Shown: positions 55,227-64,000 of the stretch, in pieces
How positions within the stretch are numbered: the stretch's first letter is position 1
Layout of the letters: each line of letters begins with the position of its first letter
NCBI RefSeq assembly: GCF_010211745.1
Contig: NZ_PDWQ01000002.1
Coordinates: 62,001 to 126,000 of the forward strand
DNA length: 64,000 bases
DNA from: Pseudoxanthomonas kalamensis DSM 18571
GTDB taxonomy: Bacteria > Pseudomonadota > Gammaproteobacteria > Xanthomonadales > Xanthomonadaceae
Direction: 5' to 3'
Notes under the pieces: generated by a model
What the model saw: only the letters and a program-made list of their open reading frames with translations
Databases searched by the model: none
Told to the model about the DNA's origin: nothing
Program-made: the position numbers and the translations under genes

Positions 55227-55769
55227 ATGCAGACGCCGGAATTCCGCGTGGCCACCGTGGCCGACATCCCCGCCCTGGTCGAACTGGTCACTTCGGCCTA
55301 TCGCGGCGAGGTCAGCCGTCAGGGCTGGACCACCGAGGCCGACCTGCTGGACGGCCAGCGCATCGATCCGGACGTGCTCCGCCACGATATCGAACGCCCG
55401 CGCAGCCGGGTGCTGCTGGCCGAGCGCGACGGCGAGTTGCTGGCCTGCGCGCATATCGCCGATGAAGACGGCGTCGGCTACTTCGGCATGTTCTCGGTGC
55501 GTCCCGATTTGCAGGGCGCCGGCCTCGGCAAGGCGCTGCTGGCCGAATCCGAACGCATCGCCGGCCGCGAATGGTCGCTGTCGCGGATGCGGATGACGGT
55601 GATCGACGTGCGCGAGGAACTGATCGCCTACTACCAGCGCCGCGGCTACCGGCGCACCGGCATCACCAAACCCTTCCCCTACGGCGACGCCCGTTTCGGC
55701 CTGCCGCTTCGCGACGACCTGCGCTTCGAGGTACTGGAGAAAGACTTGTCGCTGGAGGCCGCCGCATGA
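55227..55769 (+). CDS. GNAT family N-acetyltransferase
   Basis: This 180-residue GNAT-fold protein has the acetyl-CoA pyrophosphate loop VRPDLQGAGLGKALLAESE, with the preceding GYFGMFSV strand and the following RMRMTVIDVREELIAYYQRRGYRRTG. The substrate is unknown. It lies behind sufS with a 36-base gap and overlaps the Rieske gene by four bases, so it is likely part of the suf transcript. Its role in Fe-S assembly, if any, is unclear. Confidence 0.92.
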   Translation: MQTPEFRVATVADIPALVELVTSAYRGEVSRQGWTTEADLLDGQRIDPDVLRHDIERPRSRVLLAERDGELLACAHIADEDGVGYFGMFSVRPDLQGAGLGKALLAESERIAGREWSLSRMRMTVIDVREELIAYYQRRGYRRTGITKPFPYGDARFGLPLRDDLRFEVLEKDLSLEAAA

Positions 55770-56098
55770 GCGAGACCTGGACCTTCATCTGCCCCACCGG
55801 CGAACTGCTGCCGGGTGAGATGAAGACCGCGTTCGACGAGGTCACCGGCGCCGGCATCGTGGTGTTCAACCTGGATGGCGAGCTGTACGCGCTGGAGGAC
55901 CGCTGCAGTCACGAGGAATTCGAGTTGTCGGTTGGCAGCCTGGACCCGGCCGAAGGCTCGATCGAATGCATCCTGCACGGCGCCCGCTTCGATGTCCGCG
56001 ACGGCCGCCCGCTGTGTGCGCCCGCCTACGAACCGGTGGCCAAGTTCCCGGTCAAGACCGAACACGGCGGCGTCTGGAGCCGCGACGACCGCGACTGA
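55766..56098 (+). CDS. Rieske [2Fe-2S] ferredoxin-like protein
   Basis: This 110-residue protein has Rieske cluster ligands Cys47-x-His49 and Cys68-x2-His71 (CSHEEFELSVG; CILHGARFD). It has the fold of ferredoxin components of aromatic oxygenases, but no oxygenase gene is nearby. Single Rieske ferredoxins in suf operons occur in many bacteria and may be clients or partners. It overlaps the GNAT gene by four bases. A small CCGGT/ACCGG hairpin plus TTT follows at 56101-56117. Confidence 0.92.
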   Translation: MSETWTFICPTGELLPGEMKTAFDEVTGAGIVVFNLDGELYALEDRCSHEEFELSVGSLDPAEGSIECILHGARFDVRDGRPLCAPAYEPVAKFPVKTEHGGVWSRDDRD

Positions 56099-56140
56099 CG
56101 CCGGTTTTCACCGGTTTGGGTGACGCCTTGGTTGTAAACG

Positions 56141-56161
56141 GGAATCACTCTCATTATCATG
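56141..56161 (+). promoter_or_regulatory. Fur-box-like site upstream of the first TonB-receptor unit
   Basis: GGAATCACTCTCATTATCATG contains a perfect Fur half-site ATTATCA (56153-56159). Read on the other strand as GATAATGAGAGTGATT, it matches the Fur consensus at about 14 of 19 positions. It precedes the small secreted protein and the siderophore receptor, so iron repression is likely. Confidence 0.6.
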
Positions 56162-56204
56162 TCCATTCGTTTCGAATGCCGAGGCGCATGCCGCCCTGTT
56201 CACG

Positions 56205-56579
56205 TTGATTCCGCAAGCCGCCACTGCCCGCGCCTTCTGCCTCCGGCTCACGACACGCTTGTCGCTGGCCGGACTGGCATGCCTGCTCGGCATCGGCGTG
56301 GCGATGGCCGTCCCGGATAGCGAATCGAAGCCCATGCTACCGGTCCATGCCGCCGTGCAGGGCGAGACCCCAGATCCGGTCGTGCTGGCCCCCGCGGAAC
56401 AGGATGACCTAGCCAACGATTCGACCCGGCTGCTGCCCGAAGGCGAGGACATCCTTGCGGACGCCCCGTCGCAGCTGCGTGCCGTGGTCAATCCGTCCTT
56501 CCTGCCTCGCTTCGGCCTTGCTCCCGCGCATGCCGACACACGCCGCCGCTATCGCGGCCAGGCGCCGCCCCGCGGCTGA
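56205..56579 (+). CDS. Small secreted protein between Fur box and receptor
   Basis: This 124-residue candidate protein has a TTG start at 56205 without a strong ribosome binding site; the frame is open a little upstream, so the start is uncertain. It has a signal sequence (LTTRLSLAGLACLLGIGVAMA), then a Pro/Ala-rich, acidic mature part, and ends GQAPPRG. A second gene of the same kind (59943) ends GQAPPRA and also sits between a Fur-like site and a TonB receptor. Its function is unknown; a role in iron sensing or uptake is only suggested by position. Confidence 0.5.
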   Translation: MIPQAATARAFCLRLTTRLSLAGLACLLGIGVAMAVPDSESKPMLPVHAAVQGETPDPVVLAPAEQDDLANDSTRLLPEGEDILADAPSQLRAVVNPSFLPRFGLAPAHADTRRRYRGQAPPRG

Positions 56580-56778
56580 GCCCAGCCCGCGTTCGCCTGC
56601 GCTCCACACCCAGGCGCCATCGTTGTCCGCTTCCCCACAGCCACCCGCACGCCAGCACGACTGATCGTCCTCGCTGCAGCCAGGAAAGTGCTTGTCCGGC
56701 GATCCATTGCCGGCAGGCCGAGCCCTCGCCCATCGCGGTAGCCGCTCCAACCACCCTACTACCGACTGACTGGACACC

Positions 56779-59091
56779 ATGACCCACATCAAGAGCCGCA
56801 AACACGCGCCGCGCTCGCAGCGCACCCAGCCCAGCCTGGCCACCGCCACCCTGCTCACCGGCCTGGCCCTGACCACTCCGATCGTCGCCGCCCAGGAAGC
56901 GCCCGATGGCGCCCGCGAAGCCACCACACTGGACGGTGTCCAGGTCAAGGGCGTGCGCGGCTACAAGGCCGAGCGCCTGGCCTCACCGAAGTTCACCCAG
57001 GACCTGCAGGACACCCCGCAGACCATCCAGATCATCACCGACGACCTGTTCAACCAGCAGGGCGCCACCACCCTGACCGAGGCGCTGCGCAACAGTCCCG
57101 GCGTAGGCACCTTCTACGTCGGCGAAAACGGCAATACCACCACCGGCGACACCGTCTACATGCGCGGTTTCGACACCTCCAGCAGCATCTTCGTCGATGG
57201 CGTGCGCGACCTGGGATCGATCTCGCGCGACGTGTTCAACATCGAACAGGTCGAAGTGGAAAAGGGACCGGCCGGCACCGACAACGGCCGCTCCGCGCCG
57301 ACCGGCGCGATCAACATGGTCAGCAAGCAGGCCAACCTGCACGACGCGATCGCCGCCAGCCTCAGCGCCGGCAGCGACGGTCAGCAGCGCGGCACCGGCG
57401 ACTGGAACCACGGCTTCGCCGGCTTGCCCGGCAGCGCCCTGCGCATCAACGCGATGTGGCAGGACAGCGACGCGCCCGGCCGCGACCATGTCAACGGCAG
57501 CCGCTGGGGCATCGCGCCTTCGCTGGGCTTCGGTCTGGACGGCGATACCCGGCTGTTCCTGAACCTGCTGTACGTCAAGCAGGACAACGTGCCCGACGGC
57601 GGCGTGCCGACCATCGGCCTGCCTGGCTGGGAACCGCAGGCTGGGTTGGAAAACCTGATCGGCCACCCGGTCGATCCGGAAAACTTCTACGGCACCCGCA
57701 GCGACCACGACGACGTGACCGCGCAGATGGCCACGCTGCGCTTCGAACACGACTTCTCCGACGCCCTGAAGCTGACCAACACCGCGCGCTGGGGCCAAAC
57801 CGAACAGGATTACCTGCTGACCGCGTTCATGACCACCGGCGGCGCCACCGGCAACGTGCAGGCCAGCGACCCGGACGACCTGTCGACCTACACGGTCAAT
57901 CGCAGCCTGCCGACCTTCAAGGACCAGACCAACACCATCGTCACCGACCAGCTCAACCTGCGCGCGGATTTCGCCACCGGCGGCGTCGAGCACAACCTGA
58001 GCACCGGTCTGGAATTCACTCGCGAAGAGCTGGAAACCCGTGGTCAAGGCGCCAGCAACGGCAGCAGCTGGCCGGCGGCCAGCCTGTACGATCCGGACTG
58101 GGACGTCACCGGGCTGACCTGGGCGCATACCGGTGCGCACAGCCGCGGCCGGACCACTACCTGGTCGGCATACCTGTTCGACACGCTCAAGTTCGGTGAA
58201 CGCTTCCTGCTGACCGCGGGCCTGCGCCTGGACCGCTACGACACCGAGTTCCAGAGCAGCGCCGTCTGCGGCGGTCGCGGCGGCCCCGCCTGCGGCGACA
58301 ATCCCGCCGGCACCGTGCTGCCTTCGGTCGATGCCGACGTCTCCGACACCCTGTTCAACTGGAAGCTCGGGGCGGTGTACAAGCCGGTCGAATCGCTCAG
58401 CCTGTACGCCAACTTCGCCCTGTCGCAGCAGCCGCCCGGCGGCAGCTCGCTGGAACTGAGCGCCTCGGCCAACAACGCCAACAACCCGATCTACGATCCG
58501 CAGGAAGCGGATACCTGGGAAATCGGCGCCAAGTGGGAACTGCTGCACAACCTGGCCCTGAACCTGGCCCTGTTCCAGACCGACGTCACCAACGAAGTCA
58601 TCAGCGATGGCGCCGGCGGCTACTACCAGCAGGGCGAGAAGCAGGTGAAGGGCGTCGAGCTGTCCACGGTCGGCCAGCTGACCGAGAACTGGTCGATCTC
58701 GGCCGGCTATACCCGCATGGACACGCAAATCGAACAGGGGCCCACGATCACCTCCGACGGCACCCCGAACCTGACCTACACCCCGGAGGAAGCCTTCACC
58801 AGCTGGACCAGCTACCACTTCCCGTTCGGCCTGACCGTCGGCGGTGGCGTGCGCTACTCCGGTGAAATGCATCGTGGCACCGACGGCGCCGCCGGCACGC
58901 CGAAGACCACCAAGTCGTACACGGTCTGGGACGCAGTGGCCTCGTACGAGGTCAGCGACAGCCTGACCCTGCGCCTGAATGCCTACAACCTGTTCGACAA
59001 GCAATACGTCGCCGCGATCAACAAGAGCGGCTACCGCTACACTCCGGGTACGCCGCGTACCTTCCTGCTCAGCGCGGACTTCCGCTTCTGA
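56779..59091 (+). CDS. TonB-dependent siderophore receptor (Fiu-like catecholate type)
   Basis: This 770-residue outer-membrane receptor has a signal peptide ending near AQEAP. A plug domain covers about 60-190 ([65 protein letters not shown]). A 22-strand barrel ends in a terminal Phe (LLSADFRF). The plug pattern fits catecholate receptors of the Fiu/PiuA type. The following gene is a PiuC-like dioxygenase, the usual partner of PiuA. It is iron-regulated by the Fur-like site upstream. Confidence 0.95.
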   Translation: MTHIKSRKHAPRSQRTQPSLATATLLTGLALTTPIVAAQEAPDGAREATTLDGVQVKGVRGYKAERLASPKFTQDLQDTPQTIQIITDDLFNQQGATTLTEALRNSPGVGTFYVGENGNTTTGDTVYMRGFDTSSSIFVDGVRDLGSISRDVFNIEQVEVEKGPAGTDNGRSAPTGAINMVSKQANLHDAIAASLSAGSDGQQRGTGDWNHGFAGLPGSALRINAMWQDSDAPGRDHVNGSRWGIAPSLGFGLDGDTRLFLNLLYVKQDNVPDGGVPTIGLPGWEPQAGLENLIGHPVDPENFYGTRSDHDDVTAQMATLRFEHDFSDALKLTNTARWGQTEQDYLLTAFMTTGGATGNVQASDPDDLSTYTVNRSLPTFKDQTNTIVTDQLNLRADFATGGVEHNLSTGLEFTREELETRGQGASNGSSWPAASLYDPDWDVTGLTWAHTGAHSRGRTTTWSAYLFDTLKFGERFLLTAGLRLDRYDTEFQSSAVCGGRGGPACGDNPAGTVLPSVDADVSDTLFNWKLGAVYKPVESLSLYANFALSQQPPGGSSLELSASANNANNPIYDPQEADTWEIGAKWELLHNLALNLALFQTDVTNEVISDGAGGYYQQGEKQVKGVELSTVGQLTENWSISAGYTRMDTQIEQGPTITSDGTPNLTYTPEEAFTSWTSYHFPFGLTVGGGVRYSGEMHRGTDGAAGTPKTTKSYTVWDAVASYEVSDSLTLRLNAYNLFDKQYVAAINKSGYRYTPGTPRTFLLSADFRF

Positions 59092-59146
59092 GCCCCTGCC
59101 GCGGTCGGGGACTTTCCCCGGCCGCGGTGCGACCGAGTTCCACACC

Positions 59147-59833
59147 ATGCTGCTGCACATCCCCGAGGTACTGACCGACGACGAACTGGCCGGGATCCGG
59201 CGGGCGCTGGACAGCGCCGACTGGGCCGACGGCCGGGAAACGGTCGGCGTGCAGGGCGCGCAGGTCAAGCGCAACCAGCAACTGCCCGACGCCTCGCCTG
59301 TGAAGGCCGAACTGGGCCGGATCGTGCTGGCGGCGCTGCAGCGCAACCCGCTGTACTTCGCCGCTGCACTGCCGTTGCGCACGCTGCCGCCACGCTTCAA
59401 CCGCTACCAGGGCGGCGGCGAATACGGCTTCCACGTCGACGGCGCGGTGATGATCAGCGGCCACGACGACACCCGCAGCATGCTGCGCTCGGACCTATCG
59501 TGCACGCTGTTCCTGTGCGAGCCGGACGAATACGACGGCGGCGAACTGGTCGTCAGCGACACCTACGGCGAACACGAGGTCAAGCTGCCGGCCGGCGACC
59601 TGATCCTGTATCCGTCCAGCAGCCTGCACAAGGTCACCCCGGTCACCCGCGGCGCGCGGCTGGCCTCGTTCTTCTGGGTACAGAGCATGGTCCGCGACGA
59701 ATCCCGGCGCCGGCTGCTGTTCGAAATGGACACCTCGATCGAAACCCTGCGCCACAGCGGCGCCGATCAGGACGCCGTGCTGCAACTGACGGGCGTGTAC
59801 CACAACCTGCTGCGGCAATGGGCCGAAGTTTAA
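59147..59833 (+). CDS. Fe(II)/2-oxoglutarate dioxygenase PiuC (PKHD type)
   Basis: This 228-residue 2-oxoglutarate-dependent dioxygenase has iron ligands His96-x-Asp98 (FHVDGA) and His161 (SSLHKV). The 2-oxoglutarate arginine is Arg171 in TRGAR. The N-terminal [13 protein letters not shown] and size fit the PKHD/YbiX (PiuC) group. PiuC genes accompany PiuA-type siderophore receptors; the substrate is unknown, though a role in handling catechol siderophores has been proposed. The ATG is at 59147, 55 bases after the receptor. Confidence 0.92.
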   Translation: MLLHIPEVLTDDELAGIRRALDSADWADGRETVGVQGAQVKRNQQLPDASPVKAELGRIVLAALQRNPLYFAAALPLRTLPPRFNRYQGGGEYGFHVDGAVMISGHDDTRSMLRSDLSCTLFLCEPDEYDGGELVVSDTYGEHEVKLPAGDLILYPSSSLHKVTPVTRGARLASFFWVQSMVRDESRRRLLFEMDTSIETLRHSGADQDAVLQLTGVYHNLLRQWAEV

Positions 59834-59861
59834 GCAAACGGGATTCGTTTGCTTTTGCGAG

Positions 59862-59876
59862 TGATTCTTATTAATA
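59862..59876 (+). promoter_or_regulatory. Fur-box-like site upstream of the second TonB-receptor unit
   Basis: TGATTCT-T-ATTAATA matches 10 of 14 positions of the 7-1-7 Fur box TGATAAT-N-ATTATCA. It is AT-rich relative to its surroundings and lies just after the PiuC gene and before the second small secreted protein and receptor. Confidence 0.5.
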
Positions 59877-59942
59877 TGTTCCCCCGACGCCGGCACGCCT
59901 TCGCCTTCCGCCTGCCTGCCGGCCCCGTGGGGAATTCCGCTC

Positions 59943-60392
59943 TTGTCGTCATCGCGCCTTCCAAGCTGCCCATCGCCCGCCGCCGGCCACCGATCTCGGG
60001 CCTGGCTGTTGCCGGCACTGCTGATGCTGGCGCTGGCATTGCCGGCAAAGGCCTGGGCAGGCAACGGCGATAGCACCCGCGGCCCCGCAGGTCGCTGCAC
60101 GGCCACGGCCAGCGCCGAATCTGCTCATGCGCATGTCCTGGACGAACGCGACCAGGGCCAGCCGGCGCTGCCGACCCATCAGGACATGCCGGCCAAGAAG
60201 CGCCGCAGCGGCGACTGGCTGCCTGCGCAGCCGCGACCCGCGCCGTCGCCCCTGATCGCCGCGACTCCCGCCGATGCCGACACAGCACGGCTGGCTTCGG
60301 CCCGCACCCGCTTTCTGCAGGCGGCCGTCGCGCTGCCGATGCCTTCGCCGCTGACGCAACAGCCCCCCGGACAGGCCCCGCCGCGCGCCTGA
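59943..60392 (+). CDS. Small secreted protein between Fur box and receptor
   Basis: This 149-residue candidate begins at TTG 59943, with the start uncertain. A signal sequence (WLLPALLMLALALPAKAWA) is followed by a low-complexity, Pro/Ala/Arg-rich mature part that ends GQAPPRA. It parallels the protein at 56205 in position, composition and C-terminal motif. An ATG at 59876 opens a different frame that ends at 60073 and lacks a signal peptide. Its function is unknown. Confidence 0.5.
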   Translation: MSSSRLPSCPSPAAGHRSRAWLLPALLMLALALPAKAWAGNGDSTRGPAGRCTATASAESAHAHVLDERDQGQPALPTHQDMPAKKRRSGDWLPAQPRPAPSPLIAATPADADTARLASARTRFLQAAVALPMPSPLTQQPPGQAPPRA

Positions 60393-60554
60393 GCTGCGCC
60401 CGCCGCAACGTCGCGGCAACCCGGCTCCGCGAGCCGCTCTTCTCTTTCCCCCTGCCAGCCCTTCGTGTGGCCCGCTGCACCGCCAGCGGCACGACACGGC
60501 ACGCCAGCCTGCCCGCGCGCATCCGCGCGCCCTATTCGCAAGGCATCGATCCGC

Positions 60555-62918
60555 ATGAACGCTCATTCCCGCCGTTTTCCTTCCCGCACCCTGCTCGCTT
60601 GCGCCGTGGTCGCGCTGCTGCCGCTGCCCGCACTGGCCGACGACGCCGCGGACGCCACCGACCTCGACCCGGTCGTGGTCACCGCCACCGGTTTCGAACA
60701 GAAGATCACCGACGCGCCCGCCAGCATCAGCGTGATCACCCGCGAGGAACTGGAAAAACGCCCCTACATGACCCTGATCGACGCGGTGCGCGACCTGGAA
60801 GGCATCGATGTCGGCGAAACCTCGGACAAGACCGGGCAGAAGACCATCAGCATGCGCGGCATGGGCGCCGACTACACCCTGATCCTGGTCGACGGCAAAC
60901 GCCAGAACAACCACGGCGACATCTACCCGAACAACTTCGGCGGCAACCAGTTCAACCACATCCCGCCGCTGGACATGATCGAGCGGATCGAAGTGATCCG
61001 CGGCCCGGCCTCGACCCTGTACGGTGCCGACGCCCTGGGCGGCGTGATCAACATCATCACCCGCAAGGTCTCCGACCGCTGGCGCGGTTCGGCCACCCTT
61101 TCGCACAACGTCCAGGAGAACGACGACTTCGGCAGCGACAGCACCCTGGACTTCGCGCTGATGGGGCCGCTGGCCGGCGATACGCTGGGCCTGGGCATTC
61201 GCGGCTCGCGTTACGAGCGCAACGCGTCCGAACCCGAATACGAAGTGGTGTACGACCCGGCCGGCGAGCCGCACGAGCGCAGCCTGGGTTTCGGCGGCGG
61301 CGGCAAGACGGTGGACAACACCAACACCTCGGCCGGCATCACCCTGACCTGGAAGCCCGACGATCGGCAGTCGCTGCAGTTCGACCTGGATCGCTCCGAA
61401 CAGGAATACGACAACACGCCCTACCTCAACAATCTGGGTACCGAAACCTATCCACTGGGAACGGTCGACAGCATCACCACCATCTGGCGCGCCAGCGGCG
61501 GCAACGTGGCCCCGCGCGTGGGTTATACCGACTCGCAGGAGTTCACCCGCAACCAGTGGTCGCTGGTGCACAACGGGCAATGGGAGTTCGGCAACAGCTT
61601 CGTCTCGCTGGCCTGGATCGACACCGAGAACAACGGCCGCACCCTGCCGTTCTCGGTCGAGGAACGTCTGCTGCTGCAACAGATGTACGACGCCAGCGGC
61701 GACTATGCCGGCCTTAGCCTGGACGAGCGCAAGGCGCGGGCCGAAGCGGCCTTCCTGCCACGACCGAAACGGACCATGGAAAGCAGCCAGTACACCCTGG
61801 ACGTCAAGCTGGACATCCCGGTGCAGGGCTGGGGCGGCTACCACCACTTCGTCGTCGGCGGCCAAGCCATCGACGGCGAACTGGAGGACGGCGTGTTCGG
61901 CATGGAGAGCGGCGGTTACGGCAACGGCACCGTGCAGGAACACCGCATGTGGTCGCTGTTCGCCGAGGACAACTGGAGTCCGATCGATCCGCTGACCATC
62001 ACCCTGGGCCTGCGCCACGACGACCACAACCTGTTCGGCGGCCACCTCAGCCCGCGCGCATACGCGGTCTACGAGCTCGCCCCGAACTGGACGCTGAAAG
62101 GCGGCGTCAGCACCGGCTACAAGACCCCCAAGACCACCGACCTGTACGACGGCATCACCGGCTTCGGCGGCCAGGGCACCAGCCCCTGGGCCGGCAATCC
62201 CGACCTGCAACCGGAAACCAGCGTCAACAGTGAGATCGCGCTGTACTGGACTTCGGCCGATGGTGTGCACAACTTCAACATCACCGCCTTCCACAACGAC
62301 TTCGAGGACAAGATCGAACGCGCCGAGGTCAGCCAGAGTTGCACCGAAACCGGTGGCGTGCGCCCCTGCGTCAACCTGGGCGAATACTGGGCGGTGCTGG
62401 GCACCGGCAACGTCAACCAGTACATCAACGTCGACAAGGCCCGCATCCAGGGCGTGGAAGTGGCCGGCCGCTGGCAAATCATCGAACCGTTGTCGTTGCG
62501 CGCCAACTACACCTACACCGACAGCGAACGCAAGAGCGGCGACGATGCCGGCCTGCCGCTGGCGCAGTCGGCCAAGCACATGGCCAACGCCACCCTGGAC
62601 TGGACCGTCAGCGACCGCTTCGGCATGCAGCTGATCGGCGAGATGCGCTCCAGGCGCTATCGCGGCAGCACCGACGACGACGGCAACCCGCTGTACTACA
62701 AGCGTTACGACGTATTGCACCTTGCTGCGCAATACCGCTTCAACGAGCACGTCAGCCTGAACGGCCGCATCAACAACCTGCTCGACGAGGACTTCACCAG
62801 CTTCGAGACCACCTTCAGCGAAGACGGCCTCGGCGGCTACACCCTGACCTACCTGGACGACTACAACAACAAGGACAAGGCGAGGAACTACTGGCTGAGC
62901 CTGCACATCAGCTTCTGA
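60555..62918 (+). CDS. TonB-dependent receptor (FepA/PfeA-like)
   Basis: This 787-residue receptor has signal peptide LLACAVVALLPLPALA and a TonB-box-like DLDPVVVTATG. The plug at about 55-170 has ITDAPASISVITREEL, ISMRGMGADYTLILVDGKRQN and EVIRGPASTLYGADALGGVINIITRK. A barrel follows to the terminal LSLHISF. The layout resembles enterobactin or ferric-catecholate receptors of the FepA/PfeA group; the true ligand is unknown. It is preceded by the second small secreted protein and Fur-like site. Confidence 0.94.
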   Translation: MNAHSRRFPSRTLLACAVVALLPLPALADDAADATDLDPVVVTATGFEQKITDAPASISVITREELEKRPYMTLIDAVRDLEGIDVGETSDKTGQKTISMRGMGADYTLILVDGKRQNNHGDIYPNNFGGNQFNHIPPLDMIERIEVIRGPASTLYGADALGGVINIITRKVSDRWRGSATLSHNVQENDDFGSDSTLDFALMGPLAGDTLGLGIRGSRYERNASEPEYEVVYDPAGEPHERSLGFGGGGKTVDNTNTSAGITLTWKPDDRQSLQFDLDRSEQEYDNTPYLNNLGTETYPLGTVDSITTIWRASGGNVAPRVGYTDSQEFTRNQWSLVHNGQWEFGNSFVSLAWIDTENNGRTLPFSVEERLLLQQMYDASGDYAGLSLDERKARAEAAFLPRPKRTMESSQYTLDVKLDIPVQGWGGYHHFVVGGQAIDGELEDGVFGMESGGYGNGTVQEHRMWSLFAEDNWSPIDPLTITLGLRHDDHNLFGGHLSPRAYAVYELAPNWTLKGGVSTGYKTPKTTDLYDGITGFGGQGTSPWAGNPDLQPETSVNSEIALYWTSADGVHNFNITAFHNDFEDKIERAEVSQSCTETGGVRPCVNLGEYWAVLGTGNVNQYINVDKARIQGVEVAGRWQIIEPLSLRANYTYTDSERKSGDDAGLPLAQSAKHMANATLDWTVSDRFGMQLIGEMRSRRYRGSTDDDGNPLYYKRYDVLHLAAQYRFNEHVSLNGRINNLLDEDFTSFETTFSEDGLGGYTLTYLDDYNNKDKARNYWLSLHISF

Positions 62919-62978
62919 GCCGGCGGGGCATTCCCCGGTGCGATGCCTGCGGGAACGCGCCGGGGAAATGATCCGTCT

Positions 62979-62997
62979 TGAGAATTATTCTCATTTT
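62979..62997 (+). promoter_or_regulatory. Perfect Fur box before the PepSY gene
   Basis: TGAGAAT-T-ATTCTCA (62979-62993) is a perfect 7-1-7 palindrome, followed by TTTT. It overlaps the region of a TATAAT-like hexamer (63002-63007). It is the strongest of the three Fur-like sites and should repress the PepSY/DUF2271 genes under iron sufficiency. Confidence 0.75.
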
Positions 62998-63067
62998 CGT
63001 TTTATAATCCTGGTCCCGTTTCCCTGCCCACGCCCCTGCCTTGCAGCACGCATCGACCGACACTGGA

Positions 63068-63685
63068 ATGGCCCGCAATGCGCAACGCCGCGGCTACTGG
63101 CTGCGCACGCTGCACCAGTGGCACTGGATCAGCGCAGCGATCTGCCTGATCGGCATGCTGCTGTTCGCCGTGACCGGCATCACCCTGAACCATGCCGCCC
63201 AGATCGAAGGGGCGCCGCAGGTGCAGAACCGCACGCTGGAACTGCCACCCGGACTGCGCGATGCCCTGCAGGGCCCGGACGAAGGCAAGGCGCCGTTGCC
63301 TCCTGCCGTGTCGGACTGGCTCGGCAAGGCGCTGGATGCGTCGATCCATCGCGCCCCGGCCGAGTGGTCCGACGTCGAGGTCTACCTGTCCATGCCCGGT
63401 CCCGGCAAGGACGCCTGGCTGAGCATCGACCGCGAAAGCGGCGCGGTGGAGTACGAACGCACCGACCGCGGCTGGCTGTCCTACCTCAACGACCTGCACA
63501 AGGGCCGCAATACCGGCCCGGCGTGGCGCTGGTTCATCGACGTGTTCGCCATCGCCTGCGTGGTGTTCACCGTTACCGGGCTGTTCCTGCTTCAGATGCA
63601 TGCGCGCCAGCGGCGCATGACCTGGCCCTGGGTCGGCCTGGGACTGGTCGTTCCGCTGCTGCTGGCCCTGCTGTTCATCCATTGA
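63068..63685 (+). CDS. PepSY-associated transmembrane protein
   Basis: This 205-residue protein has an N-terminal helix ([25 protein letters not shown]) and a periplasmic PepSY-like segment ([53 protein letters not shown]). A second helix covers about 161-178 ([22 protein letters not shown]), and a third closes the protein. Such proteins accompany iron or siderophore uptake genes and may reduce ferric complexes or act as membrane partners. The ATG at 63068 was chosen; a TTG at 63041 would add nine residues. Confidence 0.88.
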   Translation: MARNAQRRGYWLRTLHQWHWISAAICLIGMLLFAVTGITLNHAAQIEGAPQVQNRTLELPPGLRDALQGPDEGKAPLPPAVSDWLGKALDASIHRAPAEWSDVEVYLSMPGPGKDAWLSIDRESGAVEYERTDRGWLSYLNDLHKGRNTGPAWRWFIDVFAIACVVFTVTGLFLLQMHARQRRMTWPWVGLGLVVPLLLALLFIH

Positions 63686-63711
63686 CCTTCCTTCCGCACG
63701 AGTTCCCCACC

Positions 63712-64000
63712 ATGTCGAAGACCGCCATCCACACCACACTGACCATCGCCCTCAGCGGCCTGCTGGCCACCCCGGCCTATGCCGCCTCGCTGGATATCGA
63801 GGTCGAAATCCCCCAGCTGAACGTCGCCGAATACCACCGCCCCTACGTGGCCGTGTTCGTCGAAGGCGCCGACCAGAAGGCGGTCGCCAACCTCGCCGTG
63901 TGGTACCAGATGCGCGAAACCCGCGAAGGCCACGGCACCAAGTGGCTGCCCGACCTGCGCCAGTGGTGGCGCAAGTCCGGCCGCAGCCTGCAGGTGCCGG
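63712..64000 (+). CDS. DUF2271 family protein (3' end outside window)
   Basis: The first 96 codons are visible. They show a signal peptide ending TPAYAAS and then LDIEVEIPQLNVAEYHRPYVAVFVE, with GTKWLPDLRQWWRK, the DUF2271 signature. The family is regularly placed after a PepSY membrane protein and before a DUF4198 protein in siderophore-receptor clusters, as expected here. Its function is unknown, likely periplasmic iron handling. The gene continues beyond the window. Confidence 0.85.
   Translation, partial: MSKTAIHTTLTIALSGLLATPAYAASLDIEVEIPQLNVAEYHRPYVAVFVEGADQKAVANLAVWYQMRETREGHGTKWLPDLRQWWRKSGRSLQVP

Noticed and set aside
56159-56300. ATG just after the first Fur-like site as gene start
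   Set aside because: That frame reaches a stop (TAG) after about 50 codons without a signal peptide; the signal-bearing frame starts at 56205.
59949-62906. Minus-strand open frame of about 985 codons opposite the second TonB receptor
   Set aside because: It is a shadow of the receptor gene in a GC-rich genome, with no domain or ribosome binding site.

Overview
The window is about 64 kb of GC-rich chromosome. Gene content points to Xanthomonadaceae (Lysobacter, Luteimonas or Stenotrophomonas relatives). The strongest markers are a fused aspartokinase/diaminopimelate decarboxylase, the MurD2/MurL peptidoglycan branch described in Xanthomonas, and an sufR-sufBCDS operon. Most genes are ordinary core functions. 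Start sites were chosen by ribosome binding site, overlap with the upstream gene, and the position of signal peptides or conserved domain edges.

Region by region: 1-5 kb carries rlmM, a small membrane protein, two GFA-type zinc proteins, a GDSL hydrolase, a luciferase-domain protein and hypothetical proteins. 5-10.7 kb is the accessory part. It holds an orphan 482-residue gene flanked by related direct repeats, a 21-bp periodic array, a GTAG-ended inverted repeat, a two-gene integron-cassette array with a textbook 60-bp attC and no integrase, a hypothetical gene, and a nine-element alternating REP array. 10.7-22.6 kb holds two ubiquinone hydroxylases, a cobalamin adenosyltransferase with a membrane partner, an HDAC-like deacylase, lptD-surA-pdxA-rsmA, apaH (apaG is absent from its usual slot) and a DUF1287 lipoprotein. 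22.6-28.2 kb, all on the minus strand, carries folA, thyA, lgt, lemA with two TPM-domain genes, terC and dgkA.

28.3-35.8 kb has a lipoprotein GDSL hydrolase, a sigma factor with a VOC protein, a MacAB-like exporter and a two-component system. 35.8-41.2 kb is the lysC/lysA-murL-murD2 operon, which links diaminopimelate/lysine metabolism to D-glutamate placement in peptidoglycan. 41.3-49.7 kb holds phzF-like, hydrolase, osmC, EF-G-like, HU-like, patatin, 3-hydroxybutyrate dehydrogenase and SET-domain genes. 49.8-56.1 kb is the suf Fe-S operon, with a GNAT and a Rieske gene appended. 56.1-64 kb is an iron-uptake island: two TonB-dependent receptors, a PiuC dioxygenase, a PepSY membrane protein and the start of a DUF2271 protein, with three Fur-box-like sites. 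Two of those sites are each followed by a small predicted secreted protein with the same C-terminal motif.

No tRNA, rRNA, CRISPR array, transposase or prophage was recognised.
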